A stretch of 13,405 nucleotides of DNA, taken from contig PKXI01000188.1 of assembly GCA_003133425.1 (NCBI GenBank), forward strand, positions 571 through 13,975, in the 5' to 3' direction. A program made the position numbers and the translations under genes. Shown here piece by piece: positions 7,336-13,220 of this stretch (position 1 is the first letter of the stretch; every line of letters begins with the position of its first letter). The stretch is from Acidobacteriaceae bacterium. Its GTDB lineage: Bacteria; Acidobacteriota; Terriglobia; Terriglobales; Acidobacteriaceae. The notes under the pieces were generated by a model. That model was not told the DNA's origin and made no database searches. It saw nothing but the letters and a program-made list of their open reading frames with translations.

Positions 7336-7602
7336 ATGGCTCGTGGTTGGGAAAGTAAATCGGTGGAGGAGCAGATGGCTAAAGCCGTGCAGCAAGCGGA
7401 AGTAGACTCCCGTGACAAGTTTGAGAGTGAAGACGCGAGGCGCATCAAAGCGCAGCACCACGCCGTGCGGGAGCGCGAGAAACAGGCTCTGAACCTGCAA
7501 CGTGAGAATATTCTTTCGCAGAAGACATCGCATCCGGCCCGCCGCGCCGCCCTGGAGGCCGCCCTGGCCCAGATTGAAGGCCAGATCAGCGCGATGGGTT
7601 AA
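7336..7602 (+). CDS. Small charged helical protein, conserved hypothetical
   Basis: An 88-residue, highly charged protein rich in Ala, Gln, Glu, Lys and Arg, with no signal peptide, membrane segment or cysteine. It is predicted to be almost wholly helical, with charged helix at about 8-60 and a second helix at about 66-87 (RRAALEAALAQIEGQI). The opening MARGWESKSVEEQ resembles small acidobacterial hypothetical proteins I recall, but I know of no function. It lies alone between two minus-strand genes, divergent from the MDR dehydrogenase (80 bp gap to its ATG) and convergent with the SDR. The start lacks a clear ribosome site and may be leaderless. Sense coding is favoured because no other gene occupies the region and the composition is protein-like. 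Confidence 0.65.
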   Translation: MARGWESKSVEEQMAKAVQQAEVDSRDKFESEDARRIKAQHHAVREREKQALNLQRENILSQKTSHPARRAALEAALAQIEGQISAMG

Positions 7603-7609
7603 GGCTTGA

Positions 7610-7635
7610 TTGCTGGGACGGCGATCTCCCGGCAA
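7610..7635. terminator. Possible hairpin terminator between the small gene and the SDR
   Basis: A 9-bp stem (TTGCTGGGA with TCCCGGCAA, one G-U pair, 8-base loop) lies just after the small gene's stop and before the convergent SDR stop. No strong T-run follows on either strand, so function is inferred from place and stem strength. Confidence 0.35.
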
Positions 7636-7646
7636 CTATTGTCAGG

Positions 7647-8417
7647 CTAGGGCTCGCGGTGAAAGAGCAGCGAATTGGCCTGATGCACTGAGGTCAAAAC
7701 GACCCGTGCAATGTTTACGTGCGCCGGCCTCTTAACAGCCCAAACGATTGCATCGGCTACATCCTCGGGAGTGAGCGGAGTTACGCCCTTGTAGACCTTG
7801 GCGGCCTGCTCTGCATCGCCGCGAAATCTCACCAGGCTGAAGTCGGTCTCCACCATCCCCGGATCAATGCTGGTCACACGCACTGGGGTCCCCAACAGGT
7901 CTTCGCGCAGGCCGTCGTTAATCAATCGCACTGCCGCTTTGCTGCCGCAATAGACCGCACCGTTCGGATACGGAATATCACCGGCTGTCGAACCGAGGTT
8001 TACCACGTGGCCGCGTCCGCGCACGACCATCCCCGGCACCACCGCGCGGGAGACGTAAAGCAACCCCTTCACGTTGGTGTCGATCATTTCTTCCCAGTCT
8101 TCGATCTTTCCGGTATAGAGCTTGTCGAGGCCGCGGCTGAGACCGGCGTTGTTTACCAGCACGTCGATCTGTGCCCACTCCTCCGGCAACTCGTCGATGG
8201 TTCTCTGGACGGCGATGCGGCTGCGGACGTCCAGGTGTATGGAGTGAACCGCCGCGGCGCCAAGCTCCAGTGCGCTGGAGGCCACCTCGGCCAGTTTGCC
8301 GGCGCGACGGGCAGCGAGCAAGAGCCGTGCCCCCTCGGCGGCGAAAGCAAGAGCCGTTGCCGCGCCAATTCCCGCGCTGGCTCCGGTGACGAAGACCGTT
8401 TTCCCCTTCAGATCCAT
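7647..8417 (-). CDS. YdfG-like short-chain dehydrogenase/reductase
   Basis: A 256-residue classical SDR. It has the cofactor motif TGASAGIG (11-18), NNAG (89-92), and the catalytic set Asn115, Ser143 (LGSTAG), Tyr156 and Lys160 (YCGSK). It resembles E. coli YdfG, the NADP-dependent 3-hydroxy acid dehydrogenase that also reduces malonic semialdehyde: shared signatures include EDWExMIDTNxKGL, RAVxPGMV, GSTAG, VRFxGD, ALTPEDV-like TPLTPEDV, and PAHVNI near the end. Arg37-Arg38 after the second strand favours NADP(H). It is cytoplasmic, third in a leftward run behind the fucosidase and a beta-hydroxyacid dehydrogenase-like gene (87 bp gap). An AGGA about eight bases before the ATG serves as ribosome site. 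Oxidation of short 3-hydroxy acids is the likeliest role. Confidence 0.88.
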   Translation of the reverse strand: MDLKGKTVFVTGASAGIGAATALAFAAEGARLLLAARRAGKLAEVASSALELGAAAVHSIHLDVRSRIAVQRTIDELPEEWAQIDVLVNNAGLSRGLDKLYTGKIEDWEEMIDTNVKGLLYVSRAVVPGMVVRGRGHVVNLGSTAGDIPYPNGAVYCGSKAAVRLINDGLREDLLGTPVRVTSIDPGMVETDFSLVRFRGDAEQAAKVYKGVTPLTPEDVADAIVWAVKRPAHVNIARVVLTSVHQANSLLFHREP

Positions 8418-8504
8418 GCCTCTATCCTACCCAAAAGTCATTGCCGGGCTGTGTCGGAAAACACGGCACATGTAAGTGCTTGAAAAATTTGAGAGCTGTC
8501 GTGC

Positions 8505-9386
8505 CTATGTCGAAACGCCCCGCCGCTGCGCCATCTTGTACTGGCCAACTGCCCAATCCTCGCCGCCCAGGCCGGCCTGCCTGGCCTGGGCAAAAACCTC
8601 GGCCAAAGCATCGGCCAGGCTGAGGCGCGTCTTGCGGCTGGCGGCGGCTTCACGCAGCAGGCGCAGATCCTTGGCGCCCAGTTCCATCGTGGCGCCCGGG
8701 TGCTCTGGCGGATGCAGCATCACCTTGCCGTATGCCGCATAAAACGGAGACTGGAAGAGCGCGCTGTTCACGGTTTCGAGAAACGTTTCAGGCTCGATTC
8801 CCTGCCCCGCCGCGTATACAAACGCCTCGCCGAGGGAATGGATCATTGCGCTGATGAGGAAGTTGCCTCCCAGCTTTACGGCATGCGCCTGGCGCGGCTC
8901 GGTGCCGACAACGGAAATGCCGCGCGACAAAGGCTCGAGCACCGGCCGTGCCTTGGCCACGGCTTCTTCAGCTCCGGCGGCGACGATCCACAGCCGTCCC
9001 TGTTCGGCAATTTCCGGCCGGCCAAAGACCGGCGCTGCCACGAAGCTGATGCCGCGCCGTGCGTGCTCCTCAGTTAGCCGTTCGCTGAGCGCCACGCTGA
9101 TGGTGCTGCACGAGATGTGCAACGTGCCCGGTGAAAGCTCGTCAATGAGCCGGTGCGCTCCAAAAAGCACTTCTTCGTGCGCAGCGTCGTCAAAGAGCAT
9201 GGTAATCACAACGTCGGCGCCGAGTTCGGCCTCTGCCGGAGTGCCTGCGGCGATTGCGCCTTCGCGGAGCAGCGGTTCAGTGCGCCCCTCGGAGCGATTC
9301 CACACCGCCAGTTCGTGGCCGGCAGCCAGCAGCCGCAACGCCATCGGCGTCCCCATCTTGCCTGTTCCGATAAATCCAATTCTCAT
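8505..9386 (-). CDS. NAD(P)-dependent beta-hydroxyacid dehydrogenase-family oxidoreductase
   Basis: A 293-residue member of the 3-hydroxyisobutyrate/6-phosphogluconate dehydrogenase superfamily. The N-terminal Rossmann domain begins MRIGFIGTGKMGTPMA, and the WNRS at 29-32 after the second strand suggests NADP(H). Lys171 in HAVKLGGNFL is the conserved catalytic lysine, followed by the all-helical C-terminal domain. The usual substrate-binding APVSGG is replaced by APVFGRP (118-124), a variation seen in reductases of this superfamily that do not act on hydroxyisobutyrate. The substrate is therefore left open; imine reductase or 2-/3-hydroxyacid activity are alternatives. AAAGGA about seven bases before the ATG is the ribosome site. 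It lies 39 bp behind the fucosidase stop and is probably co-transcribed with it. Confidence 0.87.
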   Translation of the reverse strand: MRIGFIGTGKMGTPMALRLLAAGHELAVWNRSEGRTEPLLREGAIAAGTPAEAELGADVVITMLFDDAAHEEVLFGAHRLIDELSPGTLHISCSTISVALSERLTEEHARRGISFVAAPVFGRPEIAEQGRLWIVAAGAEEAVAKARPVLEPLSRGISVVGTEPRQAHAVKLGGNFLISAMIHSLGEAFVYAAGQGIEPETFLETVNSALFQSPFYAAYGKVMLHPPEHPGATMELGAKDLRLLREAAASRKTRLSLADALAEVFAQARQAGLGGEDWAVGQYKMAQRRGVST

Positions 9387-9425
9387 GCTGCAATCCTTTC
9401 TGGTGTTCGCGCTCAGGTTTTCAAC

Positions 9426-11117
9426 TTACATCTTCTGCATCAGGATCGTGCCTCGCTCCGCGCCTTCCACCGTCCCGCTTACAACCACTTTCTGGCCGAT
9501 TTCTGTCATTGTCAGAATCAGGACATTCTTCGCCGCCGGATCGGGCTTGATCAGTTGCGCTGCTTCCGCTCCGCCTACAAGCAGCTTTACATCGCCGATC
9601 GCGCGGACGCTTGCACCTTCTCCTATAAAACGAATCCGGTACTGCGTGGCCTCGTGGATTTTTCTGGTCAGATCCACTTCAAATCTGGAGTCGGTCCATT
9701 GGCCGACCGCATCGTCCGATCCCAACCGCGCAGCGGCATCCCAGGTGGCCGGAGCAGCGACGCCCGCATGGAACGCCGCAAACCGCCGGATGCGCGGCTC
9801 GCCTGCTGTCTCAGTTACAACGAGCCGCAAGGCCGAAACTTTCTGCATCGGGAACGTCACAATCCGCTTATGGCCGATCGAGGTTCCCGCATAAAGCATA
9901 ATCCACTGCTCGCCAGCGAGTGCTTCGAGGCGGAAGGCGCGGACCCGCTGGCCGAAACGGCAATCTTCTTCAAGAATCGCATGGTCGACGTTCGCGCCCT
10001 TTGCCAGGCGAAGCTCAATCTGTTGGCCTGTTCCAGCGGATTCGCCTATGCTCTTTCCGAATCGCCGCCGAATCTCTTCGCCAAACTCGTGCGCACGCGC
10101 GAAGTCCGCATCGGGCATGAGGCCGCGGCGATCTGCAGGAATGTTCAGCAAAAGCTTTGCGCCGCGCCCAACAGAGCGATAGTACACCTCAATCAATTGA
10201 TCGAGCGTCATCAGATTGTGTTCGTTCTTTGTGCTCCAGAACCAGTTGGGGCGTCGGATCGAAACATCACATTCGACGGGAACCCACGCGTCCCCGTCGG
10301 GATCTCCGAGGAGCGAGGTCGAAGTTCCGCTCTGCGCGTCGGACTTTGACTCCGCATTCCACAACGGGTATGGAGCAAAGCCGTTTTCGTTGCCCACCCA
10401 TCGTATGGTTGCGTCCGGGCCCTGAAAGATGGCCGCGTGAGACGCGTACTTGCGCACCAGGTCCGATGTGGGAACCACGCTTGATCCGTCGAACCACACC
10501 TCGACCATTTGGCCGTAGCGCGTGAGCACTTCAGTCAGTTGGCGGCGATACATTGCGTCGTATGCGGGCTGGCGGCTGAGGTCTTTGCAAACGCCTCCCA
10601 CGCCCGCACCAAAGTAGTCGTCGCGCGGCGAGAGGTAAACGCCGAGGCGGAGTCCGCGTTTCCTGCACGACGCGGAGAGATCTGCGAGCACATCGCCGTG
10701 GCCTTGTTTCCACGGTGTGTTGCCGATGCTGTATTTGGTCGTCTCAGTCTGCCACATGCAGAAGCCGCCCTGGTGCTTGGCGACGAATACGATGTAGCCC
10801 GCGCCGAGGTTGACGGCGCACTCCGCCCAGTTGTCTGTGTCGATGTCGGGATTGATGGCGCTAAGCGGCGTGGACAGATCGTCACCTTCCTTGTCTTGAA
10901 AGGTATTGGGCGCGAAGTGGACGAACATGCCGATCTCGAGATCCTGCCAAGCGAGCTGATCGGGGGAAGGGATGGCGCGCGGCTTTCGTGAGACTTCCAG
11001 CAGTGGAAGGGGGTCCGCCCCGAGTTGTCCCCATATCTGCCGGCCATTTGATGACATAACTGCCGCAGCAACCGCGCCTGCGACAAACTTCCGCCGGTCA
11101 GGCTTCGAGATTGACAT
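9426..11117 (-). CDS. GH29 alpha-L-fucosidase, Tat-exported
   Basis: A 563-residue glycoside hydrolase family 29 enzyme, which removes terminal alpha-L-fucose from glycans. DRRKF (7-11) followed by an Ala/Val-rich hydrophobic stretch is a Tat signal, so it should act in the periplasm or outside the cell. The catalytic barrel spans about 55-350. It shows FVHFAPNTF (65-73), AKHQGGFCMW (113-122) with the conserved HxGF-type motif, SPRDDYFG (163-170), Asp210 in VWFDG as the expected nucleophile, and SIRRPNWFW (286-294). Residues about 365-563 look like a beta-sandwich that may bind sugar (F5/8-type). The general acid/base cannot be placed by eye. Upstream AAAGGA is rather far (13 bases) and an AAGGG too near, so the ribosome site is weak. 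First in a leftward run with two dehydrogenase genes. Confidence 0.92.
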   Translation of the reverse strand: MSISKPDRRKFVAGAVAAAVMSSNGRQIWGQLGADPLPLLEVSRKPRAIPSPDQLAWQDLEIGMFVHFAPNTFQDKEGDDLSTPLSAINPDIDTDNWAECAVNLGAGYIVFVAKHQGGFCMWQTETTKYSIGNTPWKQGHGDVLADLSASCRKRGLRLGVYLSPRDDYFGAGVGGVCKDLSRQPAYDAMYRRQLTEVLTRYGQMVEVWFDGSSVVPTSDLVRKYASHAAIFQGPDATIRWVGNENGFAPYPLWNAESKSDAQSGTSTSLLGDPDGDAWVPVECDVSIRRPNWFWSTKNEHNLMTLDQLIEVYYRSVGRGAKLLLNIPADRRGLMPDADFARAHEFGEEIRRRFGKSIGESAGTGQQIELRLAKGANVDHAILEEDCRFGQRVRAFRLEALAGEQWIMLYAGTSIGHKRIVTFPMQKVSALRLVVTETAGEPRIRRFAAFHAGVAAPATWDAAARLGSDDAVGQWTDSRFEVDLTRKIHEATQYRIRFIGEGASVRAIGDVKLLVGGAEAAQLIKPDPAAKNVLILTMTEIGQKVVVSGTVEGAERGTILMQKM

Positions 11118-11155
11118 GCCCTTTTCTGTTTCCTTTCATGTGAGCAATCAGACGC

Positions 11156-11185
11156 ATGATAGGTTGTGTGCCGCGCCAAGTGCAA
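11156..11185 (-). promoter_or_regulatory. Candidate promoter of the fucosidase gene run
   Basis: On the minus strand, TATCAT (11161 to 11156, 5 of 6 to consensus) is preceded at 18 bases by TTGCAC (11185 to 11180, 3 of 6). Transcription would begin near 11149, giving a leader of about 30 bases to the ATG at 11117. Confidence 0.35.
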
Positions 11186-11253
11186 AGGAGGAAAAAACAG
11201 GGATGAGAAGCGGCGAGAAGCTAATTGACAACAGCGAGCGGAGAAAAGCAACC

Positions 11254-11314
11254 ACAGATCCTTCGACTTCGCCTCTCGCGATGAAACTGCGAGAGGCTGC
11301 GCTAAGGATGACAA
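11254..11314. repeat. REP-like intergenic palindrome
   Basis: This intergenic hairpin has an inner perfect 9-bp stem (11271-11279 with 11289-11297, GCCTCTCGC and GCGAGAGGC, 9-base loop). An outer 6-bp stem pairs ATCCTT (11258-11263) with AAGGAT (11304-11309). Read leftward, the ends are GTCATCCT...GAAGGATCTG, a pattern I recall as a widely dispersed intergenic repeat in Acidobacteria and other soil bacteria. It lies between the DUF971 stop and the fucosidase promoter, where it could also stop or process the upstream transcript. Confidence 0.6.
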
Positions 11315-11360
11315 TTCACTTTTTATTAATTGCATTCAAGCGCTTAAGTGCGGATGCCAA

Positions 11361-11816
11361 TTAGTTCGGCGTGCCGGTGGTTTCGGCGGACTCGAATGTG
11401 CACTCAGTGCACTGGCAAACGCGGCGCAGGTATTCCCAGGAATAGATTCCGCCGGAGTGGCCGTCGAGCCAGTTGAACTGAATGGCGTAGCGGCCCACGG
11501 CCTGTGCGCTTTTCGGTTTTGCCGGCGGCGTATACATCGGGAGCACGGCCGCGGGTTTTGCTTTGGGCTGGCCCGGCTTGCGGCCCTCCTGCGTTCGCTG
11601 GTCGACGCAGGTAGCGCAGGGGCAGGCCTCGCGCAGCCACGCAAAGTTCCACGAGCTCTTGTGCCCGTCCCGCCAATCGATCTCGAGACCCTTGCCTTCG
11701 GTGAGCAGCACGCGGACCTTATCGGGCGTCACAGCGATGCGCGCCAGTGGGCGATTCTCCGCGCTCTCCCGCTCCTGCTGCTCTTTCGATGCGAAACGAA
11801 TGCCTTCGTGGCTCAT
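11361..11816 (-). CDS. DUF971 (gamma-butyrobetaine hydroxylase N-terminal-like) metal-binding protein
   Basis: A 151-residue protein with the DUF971/GBBH-like N-terminal fold. LEIDWRDGHKSSW (44-56) is followed by AWLREACPCATC (59-70), a basic Pro-rich insert (about 78-105), and FNWLDGHSGGIYSWEYLRRVC (114-134, given here only as its motif ends). In gamma-butyrobetaine hydroxylase the matching CxCxxC and a later His bind zinc; here these are Cys65, Cys67, Cys70 and His120. A second motif, CQCTEC (Cys134, 136, 139), follows directly. The domain also occurs fused to Mrp/ApbC iron-sulfur carriers, which allows but does not show a metal-cluster role. It is cytoplasmic. The ATG has no ribosome site; a 7-bp tandem repeat ends four bases upstream of it. 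It lies 104 bp behind the TSUP permease gene, in the same direction. Confidence 0.85.
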   Translation of the reverse strand: MSHEGIRFASKEQQERESAENRPLARIAVTPDKVRVLLTEGKGLEIDWRDGHKSSWNFAWLREACPCATCVDQRTQEGRKPGQPKAKPAAVLPMYTPPAKPKSAQAVGRYAIQFNWLDGHSGGIYSWEYLRRVCQCTECTFESAETTGTPN

Positions 11817-11820
11817 GTAG

Positions 11821-11855
11821 ACAGTTTACAGTGGACAGTGAACAGTGGACAGTTG
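11821..11855. repeat. Tandem 7-bp repeat, five units of ACAGTNN
   Basis: Five direct heptamers run without gaps: ACAGTTT, ACAGTGG, ACAGTGA, ACAGTGG and ACAGTTG. The array stops four bases short of the DUF971 start codon on the minus strand and takes up the place where a ribosome site would lie. The spacing of 7 bases is not one helical turn, so it is not an obvious array of protein sites on one face. Function is unknown. Confidence 0.8.
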
Positions 11856-11920
11856 TCGGCAAGATCCACGGCCTCCCACCCATTCCGCAGAAAAAAGCGG
11901 AAAAGATGGGGCACTCCTTT

Positions 11921-12736
11921 TTACGGATTCTTCCAGAAGAACCAGGCTGCCATTGAGAGCCCGATGAAAACCACGAGGCCGCGCAAGATTTTTTGCGGGA
12001 CCATTTTTGCGAAGCGGGCCGAGCTGTAGCCGCCGATGGCGCAGGTGACCATGGCCAGCAGGCAATAGCGCCACACTACCTGACCATCGATGACGAAGAT
12101 TACAAAAGCGACGCCGTTGGCGAGCGTGTTCACGGCCATTTTGAGGGCGTTAATCTCATGCAGGTCTTGAAAGCCGAACAGGGAGAACATGGTGATGAGT
12201 AGAAATCCGGCACCCGCCCCGAAGTAGCCAACGTAAAAGCAGACGAAAACGGTGGAGAGGCAAAGCGGCACCATCTTCAGCGGGGGCGGCTGGTCTTGCA
12301 GCGTTTCCGCCCGTCTGGCGAGGCTTCGGCGTGCCAGCCAGCGCGACACCGGACCGCTGGCCGCGAAGATCAAAGCGGCCAGCAGCAGCAGCCACGGAAC
12401 CAGATGCAGAAAGGTCATCTGAGGCGTATTCAGCAGGACGATTGCACCCACCGTACCGCCCAGCAGGCCGGACAGTCCGAGGGGCCAGACCAGGCGCAGA
12501 TTCTTTCTCACGTCGTCGCGGTAGGCGGCCACCGAGGTGAGCTGGCCGGGCCAGATTGCAACTGTGTTGGTGGCGTTGGCCTGTATTGGCAGCATTTTCA
12601 TGCTGAGCATGGCTGGAAAGAGCAGAAAGGAACCGCCGCCTGCCACCGCGTTCAGCACCCCGGCCAGAAAGGCAGCCACAGTGAGCCAAATCCAGTGCCA
12701 GTCCATGTAGGAGGGTATGCCGGGAATTTGAACCAT
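11921..12736 (-). CDS. TSUP/TauE-SafE family membrane permease
   Basis: A 271-residue integral membrane protein with about eight hydrophobic helices in two halves. Each half carries the glycine-rich family motif: LAGVLNAVAGGGSFL (24-38) and VGYFGAGAGFLL (169-180). The halves are joined by a charged cytoplasmic loop with Arg, Gln and Pro (about 132-154). The family (formerly DUF81) carries sulfite, sulfoacetate, sulfolactate or other small anions out of, or sometimes into, the cell; the substrate here is unknown. Three in-frame ATG codons compete: 12763, 12736 and 12706. The middle one has AGAAGG close by and a possible -10 box, while 12706 would match the start of the first helix best. The gene heads the leftward run that continues with DUF971. 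Confidence 0.88.
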   Translation of the reverse strand: MVQIPGIPSYMDWHWIWLTVAAFLAGVLNAVAGGGSFLLFPAMLSMKMLPIQANATNTVAIWPGQLTSVAAYRDDVRKNLRLVWPLGLSGLLGGTVGAIVLLNTPQMTFLHLVPWLLLLAALIFAASGPVSRWLARRSLARRAETLQDQPPPLKMVPLCLSTVFVCFYVGYFGAGAGFLLITMFSLFGFQDLHEINALKMAVNTLANGVAFVIFVIDGQVVWRYCLLAMVTCAIGGYSSARFAKMVPQKILRGLVVFIGLSMAAWFFWKNP

Positions 12737-12745
12737 TCGCCTTCT

Positions 12746-12751
12746 ATTGTA
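12746..12751 (-). promoter_or_regulatory. Candidate -10 box for the TSUP permease gene
   Basis: TACAAT on the minus strand (5 of 6 to TATAAT) ends nine bases before the ATG at 12736. Transcription would begin only about three bases ahead of that ATG, so the message would be nearly leaderless, or translation could begin at 12706. A weak TTCCGG lies further upstream. Confidence 0.3.
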
Positions 12752-12858
12752 GAGGGCCCCCATTCGGATGCCGGAACTGGGGAAACTTCAACAAGATTTC
12801 CACAGGAAAGACACCTGCAATGTGCGAATTATCGCCCCACAATAACCTTCTGCTGAAA

Positions 12859-12879
12859 GGGTGCCATAGGTCAGCACCC
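12859..12879. other. Hairpin in the divergent intergenic region
   Basis: A 6-bp inverted repeat (GGGTGC and GCACCC, 9-base loop) lies about 55 bases before the small gene at 12936. No T-tract follows. It could be a leader hairpin or an operator; I see no match to a known riboswitch. Confidence 0.3.
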
Positions 12880-12923
12880 ACCTACCGGGGTTAATCAAAA
12901 TCAGGCTCCTAATCGGAAAGGCC

Positions 12924-12928
12924 GGAGG
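12924..12928 (+). promoter_or_regulatory. Ribosome binding site fixing the start of the small gene
   Basis: GGAGG lies seven bases before the ATG at 12936. An in-frame GTG at 12930 is only one base away from it and so is unlikely to be the start. Confidence 0.7.
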
Positions 12929-12935
12929 TGTGGCT

Positions 12936-13166
12936 ATGACTCAGGTCGTGAACGTTGAACCTGAATTTCTGTCAAAAAATCGCTCTGTGGACATGAGAGC
13001 GTGGCGTTATCCGGCTATCGGAACGCCTGAACACGCAGCCTTGGTGAGTTTAATCAGGCTGAACTTCCCTGAAATTTACGAAGACCCGGAAGACTCGCAG
13101 AACGGCCACCAGGTTCGCGAACCTGGTGTCTGGAGGTCCGTCATTCAGCCTCCAGCGTGTGTATAA
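12936..13166 (+). CDS. Small hypothetical protein
   Basis: A 76-residue protein that I do not recognise. It begins MTQVVNVEPEFLSKNRSVDM and contains a possible amphipathic helix (about 32-45, PEHAALVSLIRLNF), an acidic EDPEDS patch, and a Pro-rich C-terminus. It has no signal peptide, membrane segment or metal-binding motif. Coding is supported by a strong, well-placed ribosome site and by the lack of any competing gene. The last third spans a perfect 22-bp palindrome, and the stop codon lies inside a TATAAT box. It is divergent from the TSUP permease, with a 199 bp gap between the chosen starts. A regulatory or accessory role is possible but not shown. Confidence 0.6.
   Translation: MTQVVNVEPEFLSKNRSVDMRAWRYPAIGTPEHAALVSLIRLNFPEIYEDPEDSQNGHQVREPGVWRSVIQPPACV
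13107..13128. promoter_or_regulatory. Perfect 22-bp palindrome, possible operator or hairpin
   Basis: CACCAGGTTCG and CGAACCTGGTG form an uninterrupted inverted repeat with no spacer. It lies inside the 3' end of the small gene and 34 bases upstream of the TATAAT at 13162. That position and the full symmetry suit binding by a dimeric regulator. As RNA it would fold into a strong hairpin, but no T-run follows. Confidence 0.5.
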
Positions 13167-13167
13167 T
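13162..13167 (+). promoter_or_regulatory. Consensus -10 box overlapping the small gene's stop codon
   Basis: A perfect TATAAT includes the TAA stop of the preceding small gene. No good -35 lies at 17 bases (CGTCAT at 13139-13144), so it may need an activator. Transcription would begin near 13174 and run into the open frame at the right edge. Confidence 0.4.
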
Positions 13168-13220
13168 CCCCGCCGAAACATTCGCTATCACCAACAGAAA
13201 CAGCGGAGTATGCTCTTCAC

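Noticed and set aside
8437..8475. Inverted repeat between the SDR and the reductase gene
   Set aside because: Only four continuous pairs with a mismatch; too weak to call a terminator or regulatory hairpin.
9153..10349. 398-codon plus-strand frame opposite the reductase and fucosidase genes
   Set aside because: It runs across two unrelated minus-strand genes and their 39-bp gap and lacks any recognisable motif.
11883..11902. Hairpin TTCCGC/GCGGAA after the TSUP permease stop as an intrinsic terminator
   Set aside because: The T-run lies inside the loop on the transcribed strand, not after the stem, so it does not have terminator form.
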